A DNA stretch of 18,083 nt, from assembly GCF_000193735.1 (NCBI RefSeq), contig NZ_AEPF01000022.1:1-18083 (forward strand). Direction: 5' to 3'. The stretch is from Neisseria sicca 4320. Lineage in GTDB: Bacteria; Pseudomonadota; Gammaproteobacteria; Burkholderiales; Neisseriaceae. Shown one piece after another: positions 1 through 7,379 of this stretch (positions are counted from its first letter, which is position 1; each line of letters opens with the position of its first letter). The notes beneath the pieces were generated by a model, which was not told the DNA's origin, did no database searches, and saw only the letters and a program-made list of their open reading frames with translations. The position numbers were made by a program, and so were the translations under genes.

Positions 1-4
1 ACTT

Positions 5-16
5 TTCAGACGACCT
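5..16 (-). repeat. DNA uptake sequence (DUS), single copy
   Basis: AGGTCGTCTGAA on the minus strand. It is the 12-bp Neisseria uptake word in the N. mucosa-type dialect. It lies at the window edge beyond the rpmG terminator; whether it pairs with an inverted copy further left cannot be seen. Confidence 0.85.
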
Positions 17-65
17 TTTATATATTTTCCACAGCAATTTTGAACATATATATTAGGTTCTAAAT

Positions 66-94
66 AAAAAAGCCCCTGTCCGACAGAGGCTTTT
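66..94 (-). terminator. Rho-independent terminator of rpmB-rpmG
   Basis: Read on the minus strand, an 8-bp stem (GCCTCTGT / ACAGGGGC, one G-T pair) with a 3-nt loop is followed by TTTTT. It starts 24 bp after the rpmG stop codon. It contains no DUS, unlike most hairpins in this window. Confidence 0.85.
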
Positions 95-113
95 CCATTT
101 CTCAGAAACCAGA

Positions 114-269
114 TTATTTCAATTTGGTTTCTTTGTAAATAACATGTTTACGGGCAACCGGATCAAATTTTTTGATTTCCAATTTGCCGGGCATAGTGCG
201 TTTGTTTTTGGTAGTGGTGTAGAAATGACCAGTACCAGCACTGGATTCCAGTTTGATTTTATCGCGCAT
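114..269 (-). CDS. rpmG: 50S ribosomal protein L33
   Basis: A 51-residue basic protein beginning MRDKIKLESSAGTGHFYTT and ending in HVIYKETKLK, which is the full-length L33 pattern. It has no cysteine, so it is the zinc-free (C-minus) form of L33. It is a structural component of the large ribosomal subunit near the E site. The ATG is preceded by AAGG at a normal distance (AAGGATTACTGCA-ATG). It lies 28 bp downstream of rpmB on the same strand, the usual bacterial pairing, and is followed by a terminator, so the two form a short operon. Confidence 0.95.
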   Translation of the reverse strand: MRDKIKLESSAGTGHFYTTTKNKRTMPGKLEIKKFDPVARKHVIYKETKLK

Positions 270-297
270 TGCAGTAATCCTTAATTAACGGTTTAAA

Positions 298-531
298 TTA
301 AGCTTCGCCGCGAGCACGCAAATCAGCCAATACGACATCAATGCCTACTTTGTCGATAGTACGCAATGCAGCGTTAGAAACGCGCAGGCGAACCCAGCGG
401 TTTTCACTTTCAACCCAGAAACGACGTGATTGCAAGTTAGGCAAAAAACGACGTTTGGTTTTGTTGTTGGCGTGTGATACGTTGTTGCCAGACATCGGGC
501 GCTTACCGGTCACTTTGCAAACTCGTGCCAT
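298..531 (-). CDS. rpmB: 50S ribosomal protein L28
   Basis: A 77-residue basic protein starting MARVCKVTGKRPMSGNNVSH and containing NNKTKRRFLPNLQ, both typical of L28. The length is normal for proteobacterial L28. It has one cysteine (residue 5) and no CxxC zinc pairs. It is a protein of the large ribosomal subunit. The start is supported by GGAG seven bases upstream (GGAGACTAACC-ATG). It is the first gene of the rpmB-rpmG pair; a TATAAT box lies about 160 bp upstream on the same strand. Confidence 0.96.
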   Translation of the reverse strand: MARVCKVTGKRPMSGNNVSHANNKTKRRFLPNLQSRRFWVESENRWVRLRVSNAALRTIDKVGIDVVLADLRARGEA

Positions 532-688
532 GGTTAGTCTCCAAACTTCTAAAATAGTAAAACGCGATTTATACCATAAAAAACAGCGTTAGTTCAAGCA
601 TTTTGACAAAAAACCGACTGCCTGTCGGGATAAATCTTCCAAATGTTGTTTTCGCGAAACGCTTTGACCGCGAAATGAATGAGGCGAA

Positions 689-694
689 ATTATA
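689..694 (-). promoter_or_regulatory. Probable -10 box of the rpmB promoter
   Basis: A consensus TATAAT on the minus strand about 158 bp upstream of the rpmB ATG. I see no good TTGACA-like -35 at 16-18 bp, so this is supported by the -10 match and by position only. Confidence 0.4.
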
Positions 695-720
695 GCGGAT
701 TTCCAAAGCTTCTGCATATG

Positions 721-765
721 AAAAGGTCGTCTGAAACTGTCGTTACCGTTTTAAGATAACCTTTT
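721..765 (-). terminator. Decayed DUS hairpin, likely farB terminator
   Basis: On the minus strand AAAAGGTTATCT and AGACGACCTTTT form a 12-bp stem with one wobble and one A-C mismatch around a 21-nt loop; the 3' arm ends in TTTT. The 3' arm is a full DUS (724-735 on the plus strand), while the other arm has lost the DUS match. It lies 43 bp past the farB stop. Confidence 0.5.
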
Positions 766-807
766 CTCTCGAATTAGCGATTCCATATCCTTCCGTAGCA
801 ACACTCA

Positions 808-2337
808 TCAATGCCCTCCTCCGCCTCCGTCGTGATGGAAAGGCGGCTTCGCCAGCCAAATAATGGGAATCATGATAATGAACAAGATACTGCCCGCCAA
901 AAATATCTCATTCGAGCCAACGATAAAACCCTGTTGGGTAATGGTACTGTTTATCAGACCGACTGCCTGCCCTCCGTTCAAACCCGCTTCCACCATCTGA
1001 CGGACTGCTTCGGCGGTATCCGGAGAATACGGCGTGATATGTTCGGTCAGTTGCGTATGATGTAAAGCCTCCCTCCGCTCCCACATGGTACTGACGACAG
1101 ACACACCGACACCACCCATAAAGACACGCAGAAAATTCGACAAACTGCTTGCCGATGCGATTTGCGGACCTTTCATGTGCGACAGAGTAATGGTCGTCAG
1201 CGGCAGGAAGAACATGGCCACACCCAAACCCTGCCAAAACTGCGGCCAAACAACACTGCTCATGTCCATTCCCGCATAAAAATCCGTCCGCCAATGAAAA
1301 GTAAAGGCAAACATCAAAAAACTACCGGTAACCAACAGGCGCATATCGATTTTATTGCCGAACCGCCCTATCAAAGGAGAGAGAAAAATCGGCAGAAATC
1401 CGATAGGGGCAGCCGCCAATCCCGCCCATGTGGCGGTATAACCGAGGTTGGACTGCAACACCAGCGGCAAAAGCGTCAACGTGCCCATATACACCATAAA
1501 CCCGAGCGAAGTCGTCAAAACGCCGATGGTAAAGTTGCGGTTTTTAAACAAAGACAAATCGACAATCGGATATTTTTCACCTAATTCCCAAACGATGAAA
1601 TAAGTCAGACATACCGTTGCGACGACTGCCAATACGATAATTTCACCCGATGCGAACCAATCGAGCTCTTTCCCCCTGTCCAGCATCATTTGCAACGAGC
1701 CGATACCGACGATCAGCAAAATCAGCCCAGTGTAATCAATAGGCGTTTTAACCGTATCGGTTTCACGGTCGCGCAGTTGCTGCCAGGCGATTACCGCAGA
1801 CAAAATGCCGATGGGTATATTGATGAAAAATATCCACCCCCAATGCCAGTTGTCCGAAATCCAGCCACCGAGAATCGGTCCTAAAACAGGGGCGACCACG
1901 ATTGTCATCGCCCAAAGTGCCAATGCCAAAGTCCGCTTCTCGGGCGGGTAAGATGCCATCAGAAGGCTTTGGGACAAAGGAATCAGCGGCCCCGCTACAA
2001 AACCCTGCAAAATACGGAAGAGCACCAAGGTTTGCAAATTCGGTGAAATACCGCACAGCCAAGATGTAATCACGAAGCCGATGACCGATCCGACAAACAG
2101 CCGCACTTCACCCACCCGCTTCGCAAGAAACCCTGTCAGCGGTACGGAAATGGCATTTGCCACGGCAAATGATGTAATCACCCACGTTCCCTGAGTCGTT
2201 GCCGCACCCAAATCACCGGCAATAACGGGGACGGCAACATTGGCAATCGTCGTATCCAATACTTCCATAAAGACGGCAAGGCTCAGCGACAATGTAACTA
2301 AAACCAACCTGATGCCTGTCAACGGCGGATAATTCAT
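808..2337 (-). CDS. farB: FarB-type DHA2 MFS efflux pump (fatty-acid/drug exporter)
   Basis: A 509-residue polytopic membrane protein of the EmrB/QacA (DHA2, 14-helix) family. Visible motifs are LDTTIANVAVP in helix 1 (Asp28), GFLAKRVGEVRLF (motif A, loop 2-3) and APVLGPILGGWISDNWHWG (motif C, helix 5). In gonococci FarB, with FarA and the outer-membrane channel MtrE, exports antibacterial long-chain fatty acids; that role is inferred here from family and gene pairing. An upstream in-frame TTG exists, but ATG at 2335-2337 is better placed after GAAGGAAG. The C terminus is an unusual His/Gly tail (PPFHHDGGGGGH). It lies 188 bp downstream of farA with a DUS hairpin between them. Confidence 0.9.
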   Translation of the reverse strand: MNYPPLTGIRLVLVTLSLSLAVFMEVLDTTIANVAVPVIAGDLGAATTQGTWVITSFAVANAISVPLTGFLAKRVGEVRLFVGSVIGFVITSWLCGISPNLQTLVLFRILQGFVAGPLIPLSQSLLMASYPPEKRTLALALWAMTIVVAPVLGPILGGWISDNWHWGWIFFINIPIGILSAVIAWQQLRDRETDTVKTPIDYTGLILLIVGIGSLQMMLDRGKELDWFASGEIIVLAVVATVCLTYFIVWELGEKYPIVDLSLFKNRNFTIGVLTTSLGFMVYMGTLTLLPLVLQSNLGYTATWAGLAAAPIGFLPIFLSPLIGRFGNKIDMRLLVTGSFLMFAFTFHWRTDFYAGMDMSSVVWPQFWQGLGVAMFFLPLTTITLSHMKGPQIASASSLSNFLRVFMGGVGVSVVSTMWERREALHHTQLTEHITPYSPDTAEAVRQMVEAGLNGGQAVGLINSTITQQGFIVGSNEIFLAGSILFIIMIPIIWLAKPPFHHDGGGGGH

Positions 2338-2366
2338 CAAAATCTTCCTTCACTGCCGACATTGTC

Positions 2367-2393
2367 ATTCCCGCTTTTAACTCAGGCGGGATT
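2367..2393. repeat. Degenerate dRS3-like inverted repeat
   Basis: ATTCCCGC, 11 bases, then GCGGGATT between farA and farB. The arms match the Neisseria dRS3 ends but the core is longer than the usual 8 bases and one end base differs, so it is a worn copy or a look-alike. Confidence 0.4.
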
Positions 2394-2481
2394 TTCCGTA
2401 TCGACTTTTTTCCCGAAACAGAATGAGCGAGCCCCTCATCCTGATCACACTACTTGTTCCACTAATTTGCCGGATATGAAC

Positions 2482-2522
2482 GTTTCAGACGACCTGTCGG
2501 GATACCGAAGGTCGTCTGAAAC
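2482..2522. repeat. DUS inverted pair between farA and farB
   Basis: Two DUS copies (2484-2495 and 2509-2520) in opposite orientation form a perfect 14-bp stem with a 13-nt loop, beginning 4 bp after the farA stop. No T-run follows on the minus strand, so it should be at most a weak terminator or an mRNA-stabilising hairpin inside the far operon. Confidence 0.85.
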
Positions 2523-2525
2523 AGG

Positions 2526-3716
2526 TTATTTGGCGTATTTTTCAAAAATCTTATCGATTAATGCATTAGCCGCCGCCCAATCTACGCTGTCCGTTTCCGG
2601 GGCTGCCGAATTTTTCACGGCGGCCGCCGTCATCGGCTTGCCCGAACCCGCTTCGGCAATATCGACTTTGACTGTCATGGACAAACCGACGCGCAAGGGG
2701 TTTGCTTTCAATTCGTTAGGATCAAGGCTGATTCTGACCGGTACGCGCTGAACAACTTTAATCCAGTTGCCCGTTGCGTTTTGCGGAGGCAAAAGCGAAA
2801 ACGCACTGCCCGTACCGGCGGACAAGCCCATGACTTTACCGTGGTAAACCACTTTTTTGCCGTACAAATCGGCAGTCATTTCCACAGGCTGTCCGATTTT
2901 CATTTTCCGTAATTGCGATTCTTTAAAATTGGCATCCACCCACAAATCCGTCAGGGGAACAACTGCCATCAGAGCCGAGCCTTGCGAAATTCTTTGTCCG
3001 ACTTGGACATTGCGTTTGGCAATCTGCCCGCCCATAGGCGCACGGATTTGTGTACGCTGCAAATTCAGCCAGGCATCTTTAATCTTGCTCACTGCGGTCT
3101 GAACGGCAGGTTGCTCGCGCACGGGAATATTGTTACCCAACGCAGCCTGAGCCGAAGCCTCTTCCGCTTCCACTGCTTTCAATGCTGCTTGCGCCTGAAC
3201 GACCGCCGCCCGGGCATGACTTAACTCCTCGCCGGAAATGGCATCCGTACCGGATAGGGCCTCCCTGCGTCGCAAATCTGCCTGAGCGCGTGCCAAATCG
3301 GCTTTACGCAGCAACACTTGCGCCCTCGCCTGGGAATTGACTGCCGTCTGCTGCTTGTTTTGACGGATTGCCTGAATCAGCTCGTTTTGCGCCCTGTCAT
3401 ACGCCAGTTGGAAATCACTGTCGTCCAGAGTAACCAAAACATCGCCTTTTTTCACAACATCCGTGTCGTCAAATATGACTTTGCGCACTGTCCCGCCAAC
3501 TTGCGGCGTAATCTGAACCAAATATCCCGCAACATATGCGTCTTCAGTTTTTTCTTCGTGCTGCCAAAACAAAACATAAGCAAAAGCCACGCCAATAGCC
3601 GCCAAAACAAATAGCAGCGTAACCACTGCCATATTCCGCTTGCGCCTGTTTTGCATTTTGACCGGTTTGCCCGATGTGCCGGGAGTTTGCCCGCCGTTTA
3701 CTGACTTTGTTTCCAT
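2526..3716 (-). CDS. farA: FarA-type membrane fusion protein (HlyD/EmrA family)
   Basis: A 396-residue periplasmic adaptor. It has a basic cytoplasmic N-terminus, one membrane anchor at about residues 29-50, a split biotinyl-lipoyl domain (about 65-98 with GGTVRKVIFDDTDVVKKGD, and about 222-250 with IRAPMGGQIAKRNVQVGQ), an Ala/Gln-rich coiled-coil hairpin at about 104-222, and a beta-barrel segment to about 350. This is the EmrA/FarA architecture; it links the FarB pump to an outer-membrane channel. It is the first gene of farAB. The ATG at 3714-3716 lacks a strong Shine-Dalgarno sequence. In pathogenic Neisseria farAB is repressed by the MarR-family protein FarR; palindromes in the AT-rich upstream region could be such sites. 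Confidence 0.92.
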   Translation of the reverse strand: METKSVNGGQTPGTSGKPVKMQNRRKRNMAVVTLLFVLAAIGVAFAYVLFWQHEEKTEDAYVAGYLVQITPQVGGTVRKVIFDDTDVVKKGDVLVTLDDSDFQLAYDRAQNELIQAIRQNKQQTAVNSQARAQVLLRKADLARAQADLRRREALSGTDAISGEELSHARAAVVQAQAALKAVEAEEASAQAALGNNIPVREQPAVQTAVSKIKDAWLNLQRTQIRAPMGGQIAKRNVQVGQRISQGSALMAVVPLTDLWVDANFKESQLRKMKIGQPVEMTADLYGKKVVYHGKVMGLSAGTGSAFSLLPPQNATGNWIKVVQRVPVRISLDPNELKANPLRVGLSMTVKVDIAEAGSGKPMTAAAVKNSAAPETDSVDWAAANALIDKIFEKYAK

Positions 3717-3854
3717 GATTTAATTTACCCGAGTATTAAACTGATTGGCTTTCTACAAAACTAACATCCGAATCTTGGATAAATCCTTAGCCGCTCCGAT
3801 TTACCATGATTTCCATAAAACCAATCTGAGGGTTCGCGAAAAGCCTAATATCGA

Positions 3855-3885
3855 ATATTATTTCATGTTTAATGAATAATAATAT
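3855..3885. promoter_or_regulatory. Candidate MarR/FarR-type operator upstream of farA
   Basis: A perfect TTCAT-N5-ATGAA core (3862-3876) extended by AT-rich near-palindromic flanks (ATATTATT on the left, ATAATAATAT on the right). MarR-family repressors bind AT-rich palindromes of this size, and FarR is known to control farAB in gonococci from sites in the farA upstream region. The assignment rests on shape and position only. Confidence 0.35.
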
Positions 3886-3918
3886 CTTATTGATTTTATC
3901 TGAACGTCAAATAAGATA

Positions 3919-3945
3919 TAGGGATATGAGCATTCTATATCCCTA
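3919..3945. repeat. Perfect 9-bp inverted repeat upstream of farA
   Basis: TAGGGATAT, 9-base spacer, ATATCCCTA. Arms are perfect and the dyad spacing is close to two helical turns, so it may be a protein-binding site or a small hairpin. It is unlike the DUS hairpins. Confidence 0.4.
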
Positions 3946-4288
3946 CCATTACTCAATCAAGTAACTATTTTAAATGGAATATAACCACCATCCTTTTTTA
4001 ATGATTTAATGTCATTTTTCTTTATACAATAATGATGATTATTAGAGAATAATTTGCAGGTATGCCGATCTTATCTAAATGTAAAATATATCCCAATTAC
4101 ATTTTTTGTTGCTTGTTTACCATTTTTATACCCCAAGAAACTATCTCAACATTTCAGTTTGGCATGATGAACACTTATTCCTGAAATTCAGTTTCACAAC
4201 CTTTCTATTGAGTTTAAACACACGCCTCCCCTTTAATTCTCTTTCAAATAAATAATGAAGAAAAGCATCAGCTCGTCTTTCCAAACAA

Positions 4289-4327
4289 AAAGGGTCGTCT
4301 GAAAACCCATTTTTCAGACGACCCTTT
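4289..4327 (-). terminator. DUS-pair terminator of ackA
   Basis: Two inverted DUS-like copies (GGGTCGTCTGAA variant) make a 17-bp perfect stem, AAAGGGTCGTCTGAAAA, around a 5-nt loop. On the minus strand it is followed by TTGTTTGG after the T-ending stem. It lies 30 bp past the ackA stop and probably ends the prp-ack transcript. Confidence 0.85.
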
Positions 4328-4357
4328 CTCTGTTTTAGAAAAACTCTGTCCCAACCC

Positions 4358-5569
4358 CTATACCGCTTCTTGCAAAAAGCCTGCCAGTGCGGCGGTGTCG
4401 AGTGCGATCATCAGTTCTTCGTTGGTCGGCACGACCAAGACGGCGGGGTTGGAACCTGTCGGGCTGATGATGCCTGAGTTGCCGTAGCGTTTTTCCATAT
4501 TGGCTTTGGTGTCGATGTGCAGACCCAAATAGTCGAGGTAGGCGACGGTTTTGGCGCGGATGTTGCGTGAGTTTTCACCAATGCCGCCAGTGAAGACGAG
4601 GGCGTCTATGCCGCCGCAGGCAACCGACATCGAGGCGATGTATTTGGCGAGGCGGTAGGTCATGACTTCGAGGGCGAGGCGTGCGCCTTCGTGGCCTTCG
4701 TCGGCGGCGATTTCGAGGGTGCGGCAGTCGTTGGAGAGTTCGGAGATGCCGAGCAATCCTGATTTTTTGTTCAGCATTTCATCGACTTGTTCGATGTTCA
4801 TGCCGGCGTGGGCGGTCAGGTAGCTGTACACGCCGGGGTCGATGTCGCCGCAGCGTGTACCCATGACGAGACCTTCGATGGGTGTGAAGCCCATGCTGGT
4901 ATCGACGGATTTGCCGTTTCGGATGGCGGTGATGGACGCGCCGTTGCCGAGGTGGGCGACGATCATGCGCAAATCTTCCAGCGGTTTGCCCAAAATCCGC
5001 GCGGCTTCAGGGGCGACGTAGCGCATGCTGGTGCCGTGGAAGCCGTAGCGGCGGAAGGCGTATTTTTTGCGCAATTCGCGCGGCACGGCGTAGGTGTAGG
5101 CGCGTTCGGGCATGGTTTGGTGGAACGAGGTGTCCATCACGCCGACGTTGGGTAGGCCGGGGAAGTGTTCCTGCGCGGCGAGGATGCCGCTGATGTTGGC
5201 GGGGTTGTGCAGCGGGGCGAGCGGGATGCAGGCTTTCAGTTCGTCGAGGACGTCTTGGTCGATGAGGACGGACTCGTGATATTTTTCGCCGCCGTGGGCG
5301 ATGCGGTGTCCGATGGCTTTGATGCGGTCGTGCAGACCGTGTTTTTCGAGTTCGTTCAACAACATACCTACCGCACCGGCATGGCAGTTGCGACCGGTCA
5401 GGGGAACTTGGCGTTTGTTGCCGTCTTTGTTGAAGGTGATGACGGCTTCGGGCGTGGTCAGGCGTTCGCCGAGGCAGCTTAGGACGACGCTGCCGCTTTT
5501 GCGGTCGATAACGGCGCCTTTGAGCGAGGAGCTGCCGCAGTTCAGAACGAGGATGAGTTGGTCGGACAT
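4358..5569 (-). CDS. ackA: Acetate kinase (acetate/propionate kinase)
   Basis: A 403-residue cytosolic kinase that interconverts acyl phosphate plus ADP with acetate (or propionate) plus ATP. It matches AckA along its length: LVLNCGSSSLKGAV with Asn10 and Ser14, Arg89 in GHRIAHGGEKYH, Asp146 in MDTSFHQTMPERAYTY, His178 in RYGFHGTSMRYV, HLGNGASI at about 206, Arg239 in GLVMGTRCGDIDPG, the adenosine-binding VFTGGIGENS at about 325-334, and Glu384 in PTNEE. AAGGAG lies seven bases before the ATG. It is the last gene of the prp cluster. No prpE-like propionyl-CoA synthetase is visible, so AckA (with a phosphotransacetylase elsewhere) may supply propionyl-CoA; that is inference. A DUS hairpin and a dRS3 separate it from prpF. 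Confidence 0.96.
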   Translation of the reverse strand: MSDQLILVLNCGSSSLKGAVIDRKSGSVVLSCLGERLTTPEAVITFNKDGNKRQVPLTGRNCHAGAVGMLLNELEKHGLHDRIKAIGHRIAHGGEKYHESVLIDQDVLDELKACIPLAPLHNPANISGILAAQEHFPGLPNVGVMDTSFHQTMPERAYTYAVPRELRKKYAFRRYGFHGTSMRYVAPEAARILGKPLEDLRMIVAHLGNGASITAIRNGKSVDTSMGFTPIEGLVMGTRCGDIDPGVYSYLTAHAGMNIEQVDEMLNKKSGLLGISELSNDCRTLEIAADEGHEGARLALEVMTYRLAKYIASMSVACGGIDALVFTGGIGENSRNIRAKTVAYLDYLGLHIDTKANMEKRYGNSGIISPTGSNPAVLVVPTNEELMIALDTAALAGFLQEAV

Positions 5570-5610
5570 GATGTTTCTCCTTGTAGTTTGTGGTTGTTTT
5601 TTTGGTGTGT

Positions 5611-5659
5611 GGTCGTCTGAAAAAGGATGGGCGTCGGGCGGGGTGCGTTTCAGACGACC
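5611..5659. repeat. DUS inverted pair between prpF and ackA
   Basis: GGTCGTCTGAAA (5611-5622) and TTTCAGACGACC (5648-5659) can form a 12-bp stem with a 25-nt loop in the ackA leader. There is no T-run on the minus strand after it. Confidence 0.75.
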
Positions 5660-5695
5660 TCTTTGGGCAAAGCTTATGCCGCATTTTCTATCGTC

Positions 5696-5715
5696 ATTCC
5701 CGCCTGAGCGGGAAT
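5696..5715. repeat. dRS3 repeat
   Basis: An exact ATTCCC-GCCTGAGC-GGGAAT, the 20-bp dRS3 element of Neisseria, flanked by GTC and GAC. It stands alone here, without a partner RS unit. Confidence 0.85.
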
Positions 5716-5758
5716 GACGGCGGTTAGGCTATTCGGCTTTATTGCAATCCTTTATCAA

Positions 5759-5770
5759 ATGTCGTCTGAA
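5759..5770 (+). repeat. Hybrid DUS (AT- start with mucosa-type core)
   Basis: ATGTCGTCTGAA: the first two bases are those of the meningococcal dialect while the core GTCGTCTGAA is that of the N. mucosa dialect. It lies just downstream of prpF. Confidence 0.6.
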
Positions 5771-5802
5771 ACAGTGGACAGTGATGTCCGTCCTACATGA
5801 TT

Positions 5803-6972
5803 TCAAAAACAATCATCGGGAACGCGCACCTGCCCTTCCATAATCACGCGCGCGCTGCGGCTCATGACGGCTTTTTTCACCGCCCAAGCGCCGTCGGAAC
5901 ATTCTGCCGCCGCACCGACGCGCAATGTGCCGGACGGATGGCCGAAGCGTACTTCGTTGCGCGTTCCTCCGCCTGCGGCGAGGTTGACCAGCGTGCCGGG
6001 GACGGCGGCGGCGGCGGCGATGGCGACCGAGGCAGTACCCATCATGGCGTGGTGCAGTTTGCCCATGCTCAGGGCGCGTACCAGCAAATCGATGTCGGCG
6101 GCGTTCACGGTTTTGCCGCTGGAGGCGGTGTAATCGGCGGCGGGCGCGACGAAGGCGACTTTCGGCGTGTGCGCGCGGGCGGCGGCTTCGGACACGTCGT
6201 TAATCAAGCCCATTTTCAGCGCACCGTAAGCGCGGATTTTCTCGAATTTTTCCAGCGCGGCGGCATCGTTGTTGATGTCGTCCTGCAACTCTTTGCCCGT
6301 GTAGCCCAAATCGGCGGCATTCAGGAAAACGGTCGGAATGCCCGCGTTGATAAGCGTGGCTTTCAGACGACCTATGCCCGGAACGTCCATCTCGTCCACC
6401 AAGTTGCCGGTCGGGAACATACTGCCTTCGCCGTCGGCGGGGTCGAGGAATTCGATTTGCACTTCGGCGGCGGGAAAGGTAACGCCGTCCAGCTCGAAAT
6501 CGCCCGTTTCCAACACTTCGCCGTTTTGCATCGGAACATGGGCGATGATGGTTTTGCCGATGTTTTTCTGCCAGATTTTCACCGTGCAGATGCCGTCTGA
6601 AGGGATTTTGCCTTTATCGACCAAGCCCTGTTCGATGGCGAACGCGCCCACGGCGGCGGTGAGGTTGCCGCAGTTGCCGCTCCAATCGACGAAAGGCTTG
6701 TCGATGGAAACTTGCCCGAAGAGGTAATCGACATCGTGGTCGGCGCGTTCGGACTTATCCAAAATCACCGCCTTGCTGGTGGACGAGCTGGCGTTGCCCA
6801 AACCGTCTATCTGCTTGCCGTAAGGGTCGGGGCTGCCGAGTACGCGCAACAGGATTTTGTCGCGCGTGCTTCCCGCTTCCCGCGCCGCCTCGGGCAGGTC
6901 GGAACGTTTGAAAAACACGCCTTTTGATGTGCCGCCTCGGTAGTAAACGGCGGGGATTTTGATTTGCGGCAT
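5803..6972 (-). CDS. prpF: 2-methylaconitate cis-trans isomerase
   Basis: A 389-residue protein of the PrpF family (diaminopimelate epimerase-like fold). It converts the 2-methyl-trans-aconitate made by AcnD into the cis isomer that aconitase can hydrate. Recognisable parts are VYYRGGTSKGVFF near the N terminus, GLGNASSSTSKAV with Lys67, and DWSGNCGNLTAAVGAFA with Cys101; by spacing these match the Lys and Cys that I recall as active-site residues in Shewanella PrpF. AGGAGAA precedes the ATG. It is downstream of acnD but separated by 407 bp of repeats. Two uptake words lie inside the coding region: AGGTCGTCTGAA at 6362-6373, read in frame as Arg-Leu-Lys, and the meningococcal type ATGCCGTCTGAA at 6590-6601. 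Confidence 0.95.
   Translation of the reverse strand: MPQIKIPAVYYRGGTSKGVFFKRSDLPEAAREAGSTRDKILLRVLGSPDPYGKQIDGLGNASSSTSKAVILDKSERADHDVDYLFGQVSIDKPFVDWSGNCGNLTAAVGAFAIEQGLVDKGKIPSDGICTVKIWQKNIGKTIIAHVPMQNGEVLETGDFELDGVTFPAAEVQIEFLDPADGEGSMFPTGNLVDEMDVPGIGRLKATLINAGIPTVFLNAADLGYTGKELQDDINNDAAALEKFEKIRAYGALKMGLINDVSEAAARAHTPKVAFVAPAADYTASSGKTVNAADIDLLVRALSMGKLHHAMMGTASVAIAAAAAVPGTLVNLAAGGGTRNEVRFGHPSGTLRVGAAAECSDGAWAVKKAVMSRSARVIMEGQVRVPDDCF
6362..6373 (-). repeat. DUS inside prpF
   Basis: AGGTCGTCTGAA on the minus strand, encoding part of Gly-Arg-Leu-Lys. Exact mucosa-type dialect. Confidence 0.85.
6590..6601 (+). repeat. Meningococcal-dialect DUS inside prpF
   Basis: An exact ATGCCGTCTGAA, the 12-mer of N. 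meningitidis/N. gonorrhoeae, unlike the dialect in the rest of the window. Confidence 0.85.
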
Positions 6973-6989
6973 TTTAGGGTTCTCCTTAT

Positions 6990-7067
6990 GTAGCGTGGGC
7001 TCTGCCCACGATTTTTACCGTGTCAATTCAGCCTTTATTTCGTAGGCAAAGCCCACGCCACACCTAC
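6990..7067. repeat. Small inverted-repeat element (MITE-like), copy 1
   Basis: 78 bp starting GTAGCGTGGGCTCTGCCCACG and ending CGTAGGCAAAGCCCACG...CTAC. The ends are inverted copies of each other, and each end is itself nearly palindromic (GTGGGC...GCCCAC). A second copy with the same ends lies at 16287-16378. No coding capacity. A non-autonomous mobile element is the simplest reading, but no transposase is in the window. Confidence 0.6.
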
Positions 7068-7186
7068 TTTCCAGAAGTACATTAGGCGACCACTCCGACC
7101 AAAGCCGTTTGATTTCGCAAAATGTCGGGGGTTCGCCCCAATCTATGGCTGCTGTGTTGTGATACGGCAGATTATTAAACTCCGTC

Positions 7187-7286
7187 ATTCCCGCGCAGGC
7201 GGGAATCCAGACTTATCCGTACAGAAACTCATCGGATAAAAAGGTTTCCTCAATTCCACTTTCTGGATTCCCGCCTGCGCGGGAAT
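7187..7286. repeat. dRS3-bounded composite repeat (NIME-like unit)
   Basis: Two exact dRS3 elements, ATTCCC-GCGCAGGC-GGGAAT (7187-7206) and ATTCCC-GCCTGCGC-GGGAAT (7267-7286), enclose 60 bp beginning CCAGACTTATCCG. This dRS3-RS-dRS3 arrangement is the building block of Neisseria intergenic mosaic elements. The internal sequence resembles RS units I recall from meningococci. Confidence 0.8.
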
Positions 7287-7367
7287 GACGATTTACAGTA
7301 GATGCCTGCCATATCGGGAATTACGTGAATGAGCAAAATGTTGGATCCGACCCACGCTACGTCTGTT

Positions 7368-7379
7368 TTCAGACGACCT
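7368..7379 (-). repeat. DUS directly after the acnD stop
   Basis: AGGTCGTCTGAA begins at the base following the TAG of acnD on the minus strand. It can also form a short GTCTG-AAAA-CAGAC hairpin. Unpaired with any other DUS nearby. Confidence 0.8.

Larger units (their letters stand above)
3717..4357. other. AT-rich intergenic region upstream of farA
   Basis: About 640 bp with no ORF I would defend on either strand. It is far more AT-rich than the genes around it. It contains two inverted repeats that may be regulator sites (3855-3885 and 3919-3945) and, at the left-running end of ackA, a DUS terminator (4289-4327). The stretch 3950-4285 holds nothing else I can identify. It should contain the farAB promoter. 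Confidence 0.6.
6973..7379. other. Repeat-filled gap between acnD and prpF
   Basis: 407 bp with no credible gene. In order it holds a GTAG...CTAC inverted-repeat element (6990-7067), about 115 bp of unassigned sequence including a small GGGG-TTCG-CCCC hairpin (7133-7144), a dRS3-bounded unit (7187-7286), a lone CCCACGCTAC (7351-7360) that matches the end of the first element, and a DUS directly abutting the acnD stop codon. Repeats have probably accumulated here between two genes that are close together in a simpler cluster. Confidence 0.7.

Noticed and set aside
7133..7144. GGGG-TTCG-CCCC as a terminator of acnD
   Set aside because: Only a 4-bp stem and no T-run on the minus strand after it.
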